Source: Aeoliella straminimaris
Lineage (GTDB): Bacteria > Planctomycetota > Planctomycetia > Pirellulales > Lacipirellulaceae
DNA: 64,000 bases
Reading direction: 5' to 3'
Assembly (NCBI RefSeq): GCF_024054565.1
Contig: NZ_JAMXLR010000033.1
Span: 1-64,000 of the forward strand
In this document: in pieces, positions 9,100 through 18,207 of the stretch
Position numbering within the stretch: position 1 is the first letter of the stretch
Layout of the letters: the number at the start of each line of letters is the position of its first letter
Position numbers and translations under genes: made by a program
Notes under the pieces: generated by a model
The model's input: the letters and a program-made list of their open reading frames with translations, nothing else
Told to the model about the DNA's origin: nothing
Databases searched by the model: none

Positions 9100-9627
9100 C
9101 TATTCAGGTTCGATGCCGTGCTCACGCAAGAACTCCTCTGCCATCTGCTGGATCTTTCGCTCACGGTAATCGTAGAACGCGTGGACAATCCTGTCGTCAT
9201 TAACTGACTTCTTCCATCCACTGATGGAGCCGGAATAGGCGATTCGTGCCCTTGAATGGTCTTCCAGATTCTCAGTCCAATCTGAATCCAGGAATTCCCG
9301 CAGAAGCTCGTGATGGTCACCGTGATCAAGACCTGGAATCTCAAGGTATTGGTGGGGAAAGGCGTTAACACGTTCGCGAATGGTGCTGTTCTCCTCGGGA
9401 GAAATGCCTGCCTCCATTTAAGCATCTTCGTCGTTCTCATAGACCCATTCGACCTCCCCCGATTCTAGGTCAAGGTAAGTAGAGATTGGACAGACATCTT
9501 GAAAGTCCACGTCTCTTTCAAACGCCATGCTGAACATCGTCTGATCAATGACTACCCGTCGCAAGTGCGAGTGTCCCATTTTCGCTTTACTCCCGACTCG
9601 GCGAATAAATCCCGAACGATAAGACAT
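9100..9627 (-). pseudogene. UPF0158 family gene interrupted by one in-frame TAA
   Basis: The 5' part (9627-9421) contains STYLDLESGEVEWVYENDED, the family's YLDLxxGEV signature. A TAA at 9420-9418 interrupts it, and the same frame continues without shift through FPHQYLEIPGLDHGDHHELL to a tail ending FLREHGIEPE, also typical of the family (PF03682). Joined, the product is about 175 residues, close to normal length. Function of the family is unknown. Either a nonsense mutation has split the gene, the stop is read through, or a downstream ATG (9417) restarts translation. A sequencing error would also explain it. Confidence 0.75.
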
Positions 9628-9646
9628 TAGGTTACTATCTCACGTT

Positions 9647-9955
9647 TCACGCGTCGTCCCATACTCGTTCGTTTCCATCCCAATCTCCGCCAAGCACGTA
9701 TTCCATCCATTTGTTGAAGAAGTCGATCATCTCTTGCTGTGGATAGTGAAGAGACTGCTCCTCTTCGAGAGCACGTTTCGCGGCCGCCGCCAACGCATCC
9801 TCTTCTTCTGGTGTCGCGTGAGAAAGATAGGCCATGATATGACTCATCGCTGCTTCGCTCGCGTCGTCAGAATCTTCTAAGCTCTCTTCGACTTCCATTT
9901 CTTGGCAATCGATGTACGCCACAGCATAAACAAGTGCATCGGCAATGGAGTTCAC
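9647..9955 (-). CDS. Small acidic protein of unknown function
   Basis: 102 residues, rich in Glu and Asp, mostly helical in appearance (EMEVEESLEDSDDASEAAMS), ending NKWMEYVLGGDWDGNERVWD. No domain recognised and no signal peptide or membrane helix, so probably cytoplasmic. It starts at GTG 9955 behind GAGGT with an 8-base spacer. It lies 19 bp upstream of the broken UPF0158 gene on the same strand, so the two were probably co-transcribed. The reading frame is open and amino-acid composition is protein-like, but I cannot name a function. Confidence 0.6.
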   Translation of the reverse strand: MNSIADALVYAVAYIDCQEMEVEESLEDSDDASEAAMSHIMAYLSHATPEEEDALAAAAKRALEEEQSLHYPQQEMIDFFNKWMEYVLGGDWDGNERVWDDA

Positions 9956-10118
9956 TGCAATTACCTCGCAATTTAGTTTCGTAGGATGACAATTTGTTGA
10001 AACGGGATTGTACTAACTTCGGAGGCGTGTTGTCACAACTCCCATCGTCTGCAATTCCCCGCATGCACTGCGGCTGAGGCTGTACCAGTGTCAGTAACTC
10101 ATGCGGCTGAGGTACTAT

Positions 10119-11397
10119 CGGCGGCGACACCTCCGCAGCTATGCCGGGAGGCGCCGCCGCGGCCGGATGCTACGCTTGGCGGAACCTTCGCCGGCAGCAC
10201 GGACACTCACCGTCGAAACCGTGTATCAGCGCGGTGAACGCCGTAGGCTGCGGCAGCGACATAATCGCCTTGAATGCGAGCGGGTCGCGATGGGCGTAAT
10301 GCCGGTACGTCACGCCACCGACAGAATGCCCGAGGATCTCGATGGACGACTCCGGCATGTGCTCGTCGTAGTACGTCGCGCAAGTTTTTCGAAGATCTTT
10401 TAGAACCCAGAGCTTCTCCTCGCCCGTTTCCACATCTTGCTTCGGTTTAACCCCGGCCAGGGCGCAAAGCCGTTGGAACTGTGCGTTTGGGCGCGAGGTG
10501 CCGCAGTGGAACACTGGCTGGTCAGGCTCGATGGTTTCAGGTCGGAGACTCTTGAGGTGGACTTTCACGACCCTATTCATCGGTCGATAGAACTGCTTCT
10601 TGGTCTTCACCCGACGGTAGTACAGCCAACCGTAGCGTGAGTCCTTGCCTTGGCCGTTCGGTGGCTCGGGACGCCAACAGACATGCCTCCACAGGATAGG
10701 CTCGTGGAAGGATGCAGTCTTGAACACCGTTCCGGTGTCGACGCCGTAGTTGAAGAACACGACCAGCGCCGCCCGCCAGTAGTGGCCCACCGTTAGCGGT
10801 TGCTTCCAACCCCTCGGCCGCTCCAGCTCGTAGGTGGCGAAGTAGAGGGCGTCTAGGTCCGCCTTCGTCAGATAGTGGCGACCGGCCACATCGCGTTGCG
10901 GCTTTGGCTTGGGGAGCCGTGGCAGTTTCTCCAGGAGGTCCTGCTCCCAGGCCCAAGAGAGGATTGCCCTCAGGTTCTCGCGGGACTTGTTGGCTGTACG
11001 CCCCGCGTTCGACCCACCGTCTGCTGCGGCTTTCTCATGGACCCAGTCTAGAAAGTCGCGCAGGTGAACCCTGCCGATCTGGTCAACGTCGACTCCTTTC
11101 CCCCAAGTGGTCCACTTGGTGACAGTGCCCCGGTACTCCTTGCACGTGCCGGACGAGAGCTTCTTGGCGGCCAGATACTTGGCGGCGACGGACTCAAAGC
11201 TGATGGACATAGTGACGGCTCCCGGCCGTCGGCACACGCCTCCGTCCCAGGTTCCACCAGCCGATGGCCACGATCGGCGTCCTGCTGAACCTCCTGTCGC
11301 TCTGGTGATTTGACCAGGCAGCCTACGCTAGCTGCACAGATGACCCCATTGTAGTCGAGAAAATGGCGAAGTGTGCGAGTTGGAGAGTGGGCTAACT
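10119..11397 (-). mobile_element. Tyrosine recombinase cassette, copy 1
   Basis: A block of about 1.28 kb that recurs at 23848-25126 in the same orientation. It includes the recombinase gene, about 50 bp beyond its stop (CGGCGGCGACACCTC, CCGGGAGGCGCCGCC) and about 185 bp upstream of its start, including TACGCTAGCTGCACAGATGACC-like sequence shared by both. No terminal inverted repeats or target duplication were found, so the mode of duplication is unclear. R-type repeat sequence (10080-10118) abuts its left end, as at copy 2. Confidence 0.6.
10170..11210 (-). CDS. Tyrosine-type site-specific recombinase, copy 1
   Basis: 346 residues from ATG 11210. An N-terminal SAM-like DNA-binding domain (about 1-110; SFESVAAKYLAAKKLSSGTC) precedes the phage-integrase catalytic domain. 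The C-terminal box reads LRKTCATYYDEHMPESSIEI, LGHSVGG and TYRHYAH, giving Arg, His and the tyrosine nucleophile; the usual HxxR histidine is lysine (KDLR). A CxC-type tail (GECPCCRRRF) suggests a small metal site. The protein would cut and rejoin DNA at a specific site. A longer start at 11237 is possible, but MSxSFE is the conserved beginning in both copies. It differs from the copy at 23901-24941 at about 15 residues, while the DNA differs mainly at third codon positions, so both have been under selection. Confidence 0.88.
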   Translation of the reverse strand: MSISFESVAAKYLAAKKLSSGTCKEYRGTVTKWTTWGKGVDVDQIGRVHLRDFLDWVHEKAAADGGSNAGRTANKSRENLRAILSWAWEQDLLEKLPRLPKPKPQRDVAGRHYLTKADLDALYFATYELERPRGWKQPLTVGHYWRAALVVFFNYGVDTGTVFKTASFHEPILWRHVCWRPEPPNGQGKDSRYGWLYYRRVKTKKQFYRPMNRVVKVHLKSLRPETIEPDQPVFHCGTSRPNAQFQRLCALAGVKPKQDVETGEEKLWVLKDLRKTCATYYDEHMPESSIEILGHSVGGVTYRHYAHRDPLAFKAIMSLPQPTAFTALIHGFDGECPCCRRRFRQA

Positions 11398-11513
11398 TGC
11401 TGAGACTGATGCATCCGCGGCGCCCTAGTGCGACCGCAAACTGCCGGCGGTGCCGCGAACTCAGCAGCAAATCGCTCGGACTACTGAGTGCCTGAGTCCG
11501 CCTCTCTGTATGC

Positions 11514-11519
11514 TATACT
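11514..11519 (+). promoter_or_regulatory. Putative -10 element, leaderless sigma gene 2
   Basis: TATACT, 7 bases, then ATG 11527, the same geometry as at 1155. No Shine-Dalgarno sequence and no clear -35 box. A repeat-like stretch (GATGCATCCGC, near 11409) lies about 117 bp before the ATG. Confidence 0.58.
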
Positions 11520-11526
11520 CGGCTCT

Positions 11527-12108
11527 ATGGCCGACGTCACTCAAATCTTGTCGCAGATTGAGCAGGGTGATCCCTCCGCTGCCGAGCAACTGCTGCCACT
11601 AGTCTACGACGAACTCCGCATGCTGGCGGCTGCGAGGCTAACACACGAGAAACCGGGGCAGACCTTGCAGGCCACCGCTTTGGTGCACGAGGCATATCTA
11701 CGACTGCTCGGGCCTGATGCAGACCACCGCCAAGATTGGAATGGGCGAGGCCACTTTTTCGCTGCGGCTGCCCAGGCGATGCGGCGTATACTCATCAACC
11801 AGGCACGCGACAGGGCGAGATTTAAACGGGGTGGCGGGCTCAAGAAACTAGACCTCGACAGTGTTCAATTCGCTATGGAGACGCCAAGTGACGAATTGCT
11901 AACGATTGACGAGGCAATCGAACAACTCGAACTGCATAACCCCGCTTGCGCGAAAGTCGTAAACTTACGTTTCTTTGCTGGTCTGTCCACGAACGAGACA
12001 GCAGCTGCCATGGAGATTTCAGCGAGCACGGTGAAGCGCCATTGGGCTTATGCACGGGCCTGGCTGTATGATGCGTTGAGTCAGGACGAAGATTCTGGGT
12101 CCGCATAA
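11527..12108 (+). CDS. ECF RNA polymerase sigma factor, kinase-associated type
   Basis: 193 residues, same family as the gene at 1168. Region 2 is intact (ATALVHEAYLRLLGPDADH, FFAAAAQAMRRILINQARD) and region 4 reads VVNLRFFAGLSTNETAAAME followed by the recognition helix STVKRHWAYARAWL. The region 4 helix differs from paralogues at DNA-facing positions, so target promoters may differ (inference). ATG 11527 is chosen because it matches the conserved MADVT start and the -10 box at 11514. The TPR kinase begins 88 bp downstream. It is the first gene of module 2, directly after recombinase copy 1, which is transcribed away from it. Confidence 0.93.
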   Translation: MADVTQILSQIEQGDPSAAEQLLPLVYDELRMLAAARLTHEKPGQTLQATALVHEAYLRLLGPDADHRQDWNGRGHFFAAAAQAMRRILINQARDRARFKRGGGLKKLDLDSVQFAMETPSDELLTIDEAIEQLELHNPACAKVVNLRFFAGLSTNETAAAMEISASTVKRHWAYARAWLYDALSQDEDSGSA

Positions 12109-12196
12109 TTTCTTTCATAAAACTTGAAGAACTTTGACCCACTCTAGCCGTCAACGGGGCACTGTATAGTGAGGCACGAAACATAGGAGCTCAGCT

Positions 12197-15100
12197 GTGG
12201 CTATCGATACTCCCGACATTCAGGCTATTTTTGACGAAGCCATCGCCTGCGAATCCAATGAGCAGCGGTCCCAATTCCTAGACGACGCCTGTGGCCACAA
12301 TTCTCAGGTAAGACATAGAGTGGAAGCGCTTTTGCGGGCTCATCGAGAAGCGGGTGGATTCTTCGGAGGACCAGAGGGAGCTACAGAGTACCAGCCAGTC
12401 TCCGAGCGCCCTGGCGATACCATCGGCCTTTACAAGCTGCTCCAACAAATCGGCGAAGGGGGTATGGGCGTGGTCTACATGGCCGAGCAGACCGAGCCCA
12501 TTGAGAGACGAGTCGCCCTGAAGATCATCAAGCCCGGCATGGATACCCGACAGGTGATCGCCCGCTTTGAGGCCGAGCGGCAAGCGCTGGCGATGATGGA
12601 CCATCCGAATATCTCCAAGGTGTTTGATGCCGGCGTAACCGACACCGGGCGGCCGTACTTCGTGATGGAATTGGTGAAGGGCACTCCAATCATTCAGTAT
12701 TGCGACGAACACAAGATTCCATCCCGCGAACGATTAGAGCTATTTATTCCTGTTTGCCAGGCCATTCAGCATGCGCACCAAAAGGGCATCATTCACCGCG
12801 ACATCAAGCCCTCGAACGTGTTGGTAGCTCACTACGATGACACGGCAGTTCCGAAGGTGATCGACTTTGGGGTGGCCAAGGCGGTCGATCACCGGCTGAC
12901 CGAGAAAACGATGTTCACCGAGTTCGGTCAAGTGCTGGGGACATTTGAATACATGAGCCCCGAGCAGGCCAAGCTGAACCAGTGGGATGTCGACACCCGG
13001 ACTGACGTTTATTCGTTGGGGGTGCTGCTCTATGAGTTGCTGGCGGGCGAAGTTCCCTTCGACCGCCAGCGGCTCCGCAGTGCGGCCATCGACGAGCTAT
13101 TGCGAATCATTCGCGAAGAAGATCCCCCGCGTCCCAGCACCCGCGTGAGCAGCAGCCAGTCGCTGCCGACGATCGCCGCCAATCGCAAGACCGAGCCGAA
13201 GAAGCTCAGCACGCTTATTCACGGCGAGCTCGACTGGATCGTGATGAAGGCGCTGGAGAAGGAACGCACCCGACGGTACGACACGGCCAGCAAGTTCGCC
13301 GAAGACGTTGAACACTACCTGAACAACGAAGCGGTGGAGGCGTGCCCGCCGTCGGCAGCATATCGTTTCCGCAAGTTTGTCCGGCGGAATAGGCCCGTTA
13401 TCGGAACTTTGGTCGCTGTGGCAGCAGCCCTGGTGATTGGCGCAAGTGTGGCCGTCTGGCAGGCGATCGAAGCGGACATTGAACGTGATCGGGCTATTGT
13501 TGCCGAACGAGCTGCTGAGGAAGAGGCTCGCCGCGCCAACGAAGAAGCTGCGCGAGCGGACAAGGAAGCGAACAGGGCCGTTGCCGAAGCCAACAGAGCC
13601 GAAAGGCAACTTGCTCGAGCGGAGGAGGTAAAGCAACTTGTCTCTGACATGCTTAACGGTGCAGCGCCCGCGGTGACGCTGGGCGCCGACCCGACGGTTC
13701 TCATCAAGATTCTCGACGAAACTGCCGAGCGCCTCGAGGCCGGGGAAATTGAGGACGAGGTGGTGGCGGCGGAGCTGCACTGGATCGTTGGCCGCGTCTA
13801 CAGCGACCTGGGCCGGGACGAAGACGCGCTGGAGCATTTCAAGACCGCGGTGGAGGATTATCGACGCCTGAAGCCCAATCACATCGACCGCGCCAATGTA
13901 CTTGGCCAACTTGGCAACGTTTACCGTCAACTCACCCGATACAGCGAAGCGGAAGAACGCATTTCCGAAGCGCTGCGCCTTAGCCGCACGCACGACGAAC
14001 GAAGTATCTTTACCGCGGGCACTATGGGCGACTTGGCCACCACCTGGTATTGCCAGGGCAAGTATCAGCAAGCCGAACAAATGTTTCTCGACGCATTGGA
14101 TATTCTCAACGAACACGTCCAGGAAGGAAAAGAGCGAAGTTTGCTTAAGAACCACCTCAACAATCTTGGGAATATCTACCTCGACATGCATCGGTATGAG
14201 GACGCCAGGCAGCGGTACCAGGAAGCGCTGGACAGCATGACTGACGTGGCTGCGGGAGATCCCGATCGGCTGTCTACCCTGGGCAATCTGGCCATTGCCG
14301 TCGGGAAATTAGGTGACTTGGAAGAGGCGGAAAGCATACGGAAGGAGGTCCTGGCGGAATATGAAAGAATCGTGGACGAATCCCATCCGTCGCGCCTTGC
14401 GGCTAAACACAACTTGGCGAGCTCCTACGACAATCGTGCAAAGAGGACCGGTAACGCGGAGTTACGCAAGCGTGCTAAACGCATGTATCGGGAAATCATC
14501 GATGTTCGCGACGCAAGCGGCAATACGCCGCACAGTGTCTATCCGGTTATCAACGCTAAGTCCAACCTTGCGGGGATGCTTGGTGAGGACGGCGATTTTT
14601 CGCAGGCGGCGGAGTTACAAGAAGAGGTGATCGATGAGCTGGTGCGCAACAAAGATCCAATGGTGTATCGATATCGTCTCGGATTGGCGCAGGTTTACTT
14701 CAGCTGGGGTCAGGCGACGCAGGATCCAGAGTTGCTGGAGAAAGCCCGGCAAATCCTGGAAGGCGTACTAGCATTGGAATCCGGCGGCCAGGCGATTGAA
14801 CTATCGACGGACGACCGTACAACCGCAAAGCGGTTGCTTGTCGCCGTACTGGGGCAATCGCTCGAGGACGATGAGGCGCTTGAACAAGTCGATCAAATCG
14901 TAAAGGAACTGCAGGAAGAACAGGTCGGTACGCAGAAGGAGCGCCAGCTCAATACAGTAATGATCGCCGTCAACTATCAGAAAGCGTGGATGCACCATCA
15001 ACGCGATGAGTATGCCGAAGCCGCAGAAATTTACAGCGAACTGGTCCAGGTGATGGAGGGCAACCCGGACATCAAGCCCCAATGGCGGCTCGGCACCAAT

Positions 15101-15658
15101 GCCAATCTTGGCTTTCTATTGCTGCGGTCGGAGAAGTACAAGGAAGCGCGGAGCGTGCTTGAACCCTGTCTGGTAAAGATGCGTGTTGAGCTGCCGGAAG
15201 AACATGAATTCACGGAGAACGTCATCCGCTGGATCGCCGAAACCTACGAAAACCTGGAACTGCACGACATGGCGCGGCAGCGTTACGCCGAAGCGCTCGA
15301 CTTGCAGGTGGGCCGGTTTTACGACGACGGTAACCCTGCAACGCTGAATCACTTGGCATGGCAACTCTTGACGCATCAATACCGAGAGCTTCGCGACCCA
15401 AAACGGGCATTGCCGCTCGCTCAGCGCGCCTGCAACAAAGCTCGCCAACAACCGAGCGATGAACTTTGTGACTACCTGGACACGCTAGCGCTTGCCCAAT
15501 ACGAAACAGGCAATACTGTGGCGGCGGTCGACACCCAGCGCGAGGCAATCGAACTCTTACCATCGACGCGAGTCGCCGATCGAGTGAAATATGTGGAGCG
15601 ATTGGCCGAGTACGAGGCAGCCCTCCGTGATCAAACAGAACCAGCATCGGACGACTAG
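12197..15658 (+). CDS. Membrane Ser/Thr protein kinase with C-terminal TPR repeats
   Basis: 1153 residues. The helical N-domain is at 1-70. The kinase domain at about 78-375 has GEGGMGVVY, VALKII with K109, HRDIKPSN with D202 and DFGVAK with D223. One membrane helix near 395-415 is followed by a charged coiled-coil (about 425-480, EEARRANEEAARADKEANRA) and then a long series of tetratricopeptide repeats to the end. The kinase would act in the cytoplasm and the TPR part serve as sensor or docking region. GTG 12197 is the start, with AGGAG 7 bases upstream. The kinase domain is almost the same as that of the module 3 kinase at 31013, while the C-terminal parts diverge, as expected if sensing differs. 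Its partner sigma gene is 88 bp upstream. Confidence 0.92.
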   Translation: MAIDTPDIQAIFDEAIACESNEQRSQFLDDACGHNSQVRHRVEALLRAHREAGGFFGGPEGATEYQPVSERPGDTIGLYKLLQQIGEGGMGVVYMAEQTEPIERRVALKIIKPGMDTRQVIARFEAERQALAMMDHPNISKVFDAGVTDTGRPYFVMELVKGTPIIQYCDEHKIPSRERLELFIPVCQAIQHAHQKGIIHRDIKPSNVLVAHYDDTAVPKVIDFGVAKAVDHRLTEKTMFTEFGQVLGTFEYMSPEQAKLNQWDVDTRTDVYSLGVLLYELLAGEVPFDRQRLRSAAIDELLRIIREEDPPRPSTRVSSSQSLPTIAANRKTEPKKLSTLIHGELDWIVMKALEKERTRRYDTASKFAEDVEHYLNNEAVEACPPSAAYRFRKFVRRNRPVIGTLVAVAAALVIGASVAVWQAIEADIERDRAIVAERAAEEEARRANEEAARADKEANRAVAEANRAERQLARAEEVKQLVSDMLNGAAPAVTLGADPTVLIKILDETAERLEAGEIEDEVVAAELHWIVGRVYSDLGRDEDALEHFKTAVEDYRRLKPNHIDRANVLGQLGNVYRQLTRYSEAEERISEALRLSRTHDERSIFTAGTMGDLATTWYCQGKYQQAEQMFLDALDILNEHVQEGKERSLLKNHLNNLGNIYLDMHRYEDARQRYQEALDSMTDVAAGDPDRLSTLGNLAIAVGKLGDLEEAESIRKEVLAEYERIVDESHPSRLAAKHNLASSYDNRAKRTGNAELRKRAKRMYREIIDVRDASGNTPHSVYPVINAKSNLAGMLGEDGDFSQAAELQEEVIDELVRNKDPMVYRYRLGLAQVYFSWGQATQDPELLEKARQILEGVLALESGGQAIELSTDDRTTAKRLLVAVLGQSLEDDEALEQVDQIVKELQEEQVGTQKERQLNTVMIAVNYQKAWMHHQRDEYAEAAEIYSELVQVMEGNPDIKPQWRLGTNANLGFLLLRSEKYKEARSVLEPCLVKMRVELPEEHEFTENVIRWIAETYENLELHDMARQRYAEALDLQVGRFYDDGNPATLNHLAWQLLTHQYRELRDPKRALPLAQRACNKARQQPSDELCDYLDTLALAQYETGNTVAAVDTQREAIELLPSTRVADRVKYVERLAEYEAALRDQTEPASDD

Positions 15659-15719
15659 TGAAGCGAACCTGTGATTTGAATATCGACTACCTTCGGTAGT
15701 CAGAGCGACGAGAAAAAAT

Positions 15720-15762
15720 CCGGCCGGTGAGCGCGAGGCGCCAACCACACCTCACCGGCCGG
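15720..15762 (+). promoter_or_regulatory. 12-bp perfect inverted repeat in leader of HAF gene
   Basis: CCGGCCGGTGAG (15720-15731) pairs with CTCACCGGCCGG (15751-15762) across a 19-base loop containing GCGCCAACCAC. The same structure, loop length and loop motif occur at 34063-34105 with one compensatory pair change. No U-run follows, so it is not a standard terminator for the kinase gene. A shorter hairpin (GACTACC/GGTAGTC, 15685-15701) lies just upstream. Confidence 0.6.
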
Positions 15763-15775
15763 CGCCGGATACCCT

Positions 15776-15828
15776 CGCGCACGGCCTGCGCGCGGTCGGG
15801 CGACGGCTTTATTATTTTACTGCGGGCC
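15776..15828 (+). promoter_or_regulatory. Conserved 5'-UTR hairpin element, copy 2
   Basis: GGCCTGCG (15783-15790) pairs with TGCGGGCC (15821-15828) using two G-U pairs. The competing hairpin CGCGC-7 nt-GCGCG (15776-15792) overlaps its 5' arm. The interior has a small GTC/GAC hairpin and the A/T tract TTTATTATTTTA. The 3' arm ends 18 nt before ATG 15847. Confidence 0.55.
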
Positions 15829-15846
15829 ACCTGAGAGGTGAATCTA

Positions 15847-18207
15847 ATGAGAACGACAACATTATCGACCGCCGCATTGATGGCTTGCGCAAGTTTCTGT
15901 GCCGTGGCCAGCGCGCAAAGCTTTATCGGCCTGGGCGAACTGACCGGGGGACCTTACTCAAGTCGTGCATCCGGGCTGTCAGGCGACGGACAATACGTGG
16001 TTGGGAGCAGTCTGATTACCGATAATGAAACCGAAGCTTTCCTGTGGACGGAAAGTACGGGCATAGTTGACTTGGGCATGCCGCCCGGCAGCGACACCAG
16101 CACGGCGAATGCAGTAAGCAACGATGGCGACACCGTGGCAGGATTTCACGGCGCCAACCTCTCAGCAACCAATCCCGCCCGCGCTATGCTATGGACCACT
16201 GGCGGTGGACCTACGGACTTCGATCCGTTCCCCGCAAACGCTGACGTCCGTGGCGCAGGTGATCTCTCGGCGGACGGAACAACTGTCGTTGGGACATATC
16301 GTCGCGGGTTTCAGGGCGCAGACGCAGCGTATCATTGGGACGGTAGTACGCTCACTACGATCGAAGACCCGAATCTTGAAGACTTTACCAATGGCACTTC
16401 TGTTTCGGCCGATGGACGCGTGGTCGCAGGAAGCATCGCCATACTCAACTTCCCGAATCCACTTATTCGCGATTCCTTCATCTGGACTGCCGATGACGGG
16501 ATTACCCGACTCGGGTTCTTGCCGGGTGCTACTAACAACAGTAGTGCTAACGGAATATCAGCTGATGGTAACGTCGTGGTGGGCAGCAGCGATAACGCAG
16601 CAGGAGACAACGAAGCGTATCGCTGGACCGAAGCCGATGGCATGGTGGGCCTGGGCGATTTACCCGGAGGTGACTTCGACAGCAGAGCGGCCGACACGAC
16701 AGCCGACGGCAGCATCGTTGTGGGGCGAAGCAATGTGTTGGGTGGGTTTCTCTCGTCGGCATTCGACCCCTTCATTTGGGACGAAACGGGCGGCATGCGG
16801 AATCTTGTAGACGTGCTGACCGACGACTTTGGTTTAGGTTCGGAACTAGCCGGCTGGAACCTGACCGAAGCGACCGCGATCTCTGACGACGGCAGAGTGA
16901 TCGTCGGCAACGGCTTCAATCCCGATGGGAATTCCGAAGCCTGGCGGGCGGTGCTGGTGCCGGAGCCGAGTGCTGCGGTGTTGGGCATGCTCGCTCTGAT
17001 TGGCCTTGGCCTTCTACGCACAAGCTGTACACGATCGATAAATCCGCTCGGTAAACGCGATGCGGCAAGACTTTCAGTCGCCTTCTTCCTCGTTAGCTTC
17101 GGCTTATGTGCTCCCGCCTCAGCGCAAAGCTTCATGGGCTTGGGTGACCTTGCCGGAGGGGATTTCCAAAGCTCCGCACTGGGCCTCTCTGCGGACGGAC
17201 AAGTAGTAACCGGCAGCAGCGATACCACCAGTGGCCTAGAGGCTTTTCGTTGGTCCGAGGGCACCGGCATAGTTGGCTTGGGAGTGCCCGCGGGCAACGA
17301 CAGCTCGGTTGGTTTCTCAGCGACTACTGACGGCGCAATCATATTAGGACGGCTCTTTCCTACGACAGGCTCGATCGTTCCCTTTACGTGGACCGACGCC
17401 GATGGCATCGAAAACTTTGATCCATTCCCAACGGGAGCCGTTGACAAGTTCGCGAACGACATCGATTCAGATGGGAACACAATTGTCGGATCTTATCGAT
17501 CCGCCTCACGCCAACCCAACATCGCGTATCACTGGAATGGGGGCGTCCTCACCCCAATTTCCAATTCAGGGGTTGCGAATGGTGTGTCTGCAGATGGGGC
17601 GGTTGTGGTGGGCAAGAATCTGGTCAATCCAAATGGACCACTTCCGTTAATCGACGAGGCATTCGTCTGGAACGCGGCGGATGGCAACGTGGGTCTCGGT
17701 TATCTACCGGGTGGCTCCTTGGACAGCATCGCCACCAGCATCTCGGCGGATGGACTGGTGGTTGTTGGCAGAAGCGACAGCTCAAGCGGTTCTAGTGAAG
17801 CCTTTCGCTGGACTCTCGGCGACGGCATGACAGGCTTGGGCGACCTGCCGGGCGGCGATTTCAACAGCGCGGCCTCTGACGCTTCGGCCGATGGTAGAGT
17901 CATCGTCGGGCGGGGCACGACGGCCGACGGCAGCACCCCGTTCATCTGGGACGCGTCGAATGGCATGCGTGACCTAACCGATGTCTTGATCAACGACTTC
18001 GGTCTGGGCGATGAATTGGTCGGCTGGGACTTGGGTGGAGCTGAAGCAATCTCCAACGATGGCAGAGTGATCATCGGCAGAGGTATCAACCCCGACGGCA
18101 ACTTCGAGGCGTGGCGGGCAGTGATGGTGCCAGAGCCAAGTACGGCGATTTTAGGGGCCGTGACATGCCTAGGGCTTTTGCTGCGAAGAACCCGCCGTGA
18201 GGCCTGA
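15847..18207 (+). CDS. Tandem double HAF-repeat protein with two signal peptides and two PEP-CTERM signals
   Basis: 786 residues in two similar halves. Half 1: signal peptide (1-24, ending AVASAQ), HAF-family repeats (LGDLPGGDFDSRAADTTADG type) and a full PEP-CTERM (VPEP at 371, helix, basic end). Half 2: a new signal-peptide-like helix at about 409-427 (LSVAFFLVSFGLCAPASAQ), the same repeats and a second PEP-CTERM (VPEP at 761). Both mature parts begin SF(I/M)GLG. No ATG, GTG or TTG exists in frame at the second signal region, so the second half cannot start independently there. HAF-repeat proteins are exported; exosortase would process the tail. ATG 15847 is used because GAGAGG precedes it; GTG 15838 overlaps that site. 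It is the only exported gene of module 2. Confidence 0.88.
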   Translation: MRTTTLSTAALMACASFCAVASAQSFIGLGELTGGPYSSRASGLSGDGQYVVGSSLITDNETEAFLWTESTGIVDLGMPPGSDTSTANAVSNDGDTVAGFHGANLSATNPARAMLWTTGGGPTDFDPFPANADVRGAGDLSADGTTVVGTYRRGFQGADAAYHWDGSTLTTIEDPNLEDFTNGTSVSADGRVVAGSIAILNFPNPLIRDSFIWTADDGITRLGFLPGATNNSSANGISADGNVVVGSSDNAAGDNEAYRWTEADGMVGLGDLPGGDFDSRAADTTADGSIVVGRSNVLGGFLSSAFDPFIWDETGGMRNLVDVLTDDFGLGSELAGWNLTEATAISDDGRVIVGNGFNPDGNSEAWRAVLVPEPSAAVLGMLALIGLGLLRTSCTRSINPLGKRDAARLSVAFFLVSFGLCAPASAQSFMGLGDLAGGDFQSSALGLSADGQVVTGSSDTTSGLEAFRWSEGTGIVGLGVPAGNDSSVGFSATTDGAIILGRLFPTTGSIVPFTWTDADGIENFDPFPTGAVDKFANDIDSDGNTIVGSYRSASRQPNIAYHWNGGVLTPISNSGVANGVSADGAVVVGKNLVNPNGPLPLIDEAFVWNAADGNVGLGYLPGGSLDSIATSISADGLVVVGRSDSSSGSSEAFRWTLGDGMTGLGDLPGGDFNSAASDASADGRVIVGRGTTADGSTPFIWDASNGMRDLTDVLINDFGLGDELVGWDLGGAEAISNDGRVIIGRGINPDGNFEAWRAVMVPEPSTAILGAVTCLGLLLRRTRREA

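Noticed and set aside
9075..9440. 121-residue minus-strand protein overlapping the UPF0158 gene
   Set aside because: Different frame from the conserved UPF0158 residues; low-complexity shadow.
15685..15701. Terminator after the TPR kinase (GACTACC/GGTAGTC)
   Set aside because: The stem is good but no U-rich run follows, so it is not called a terminator.
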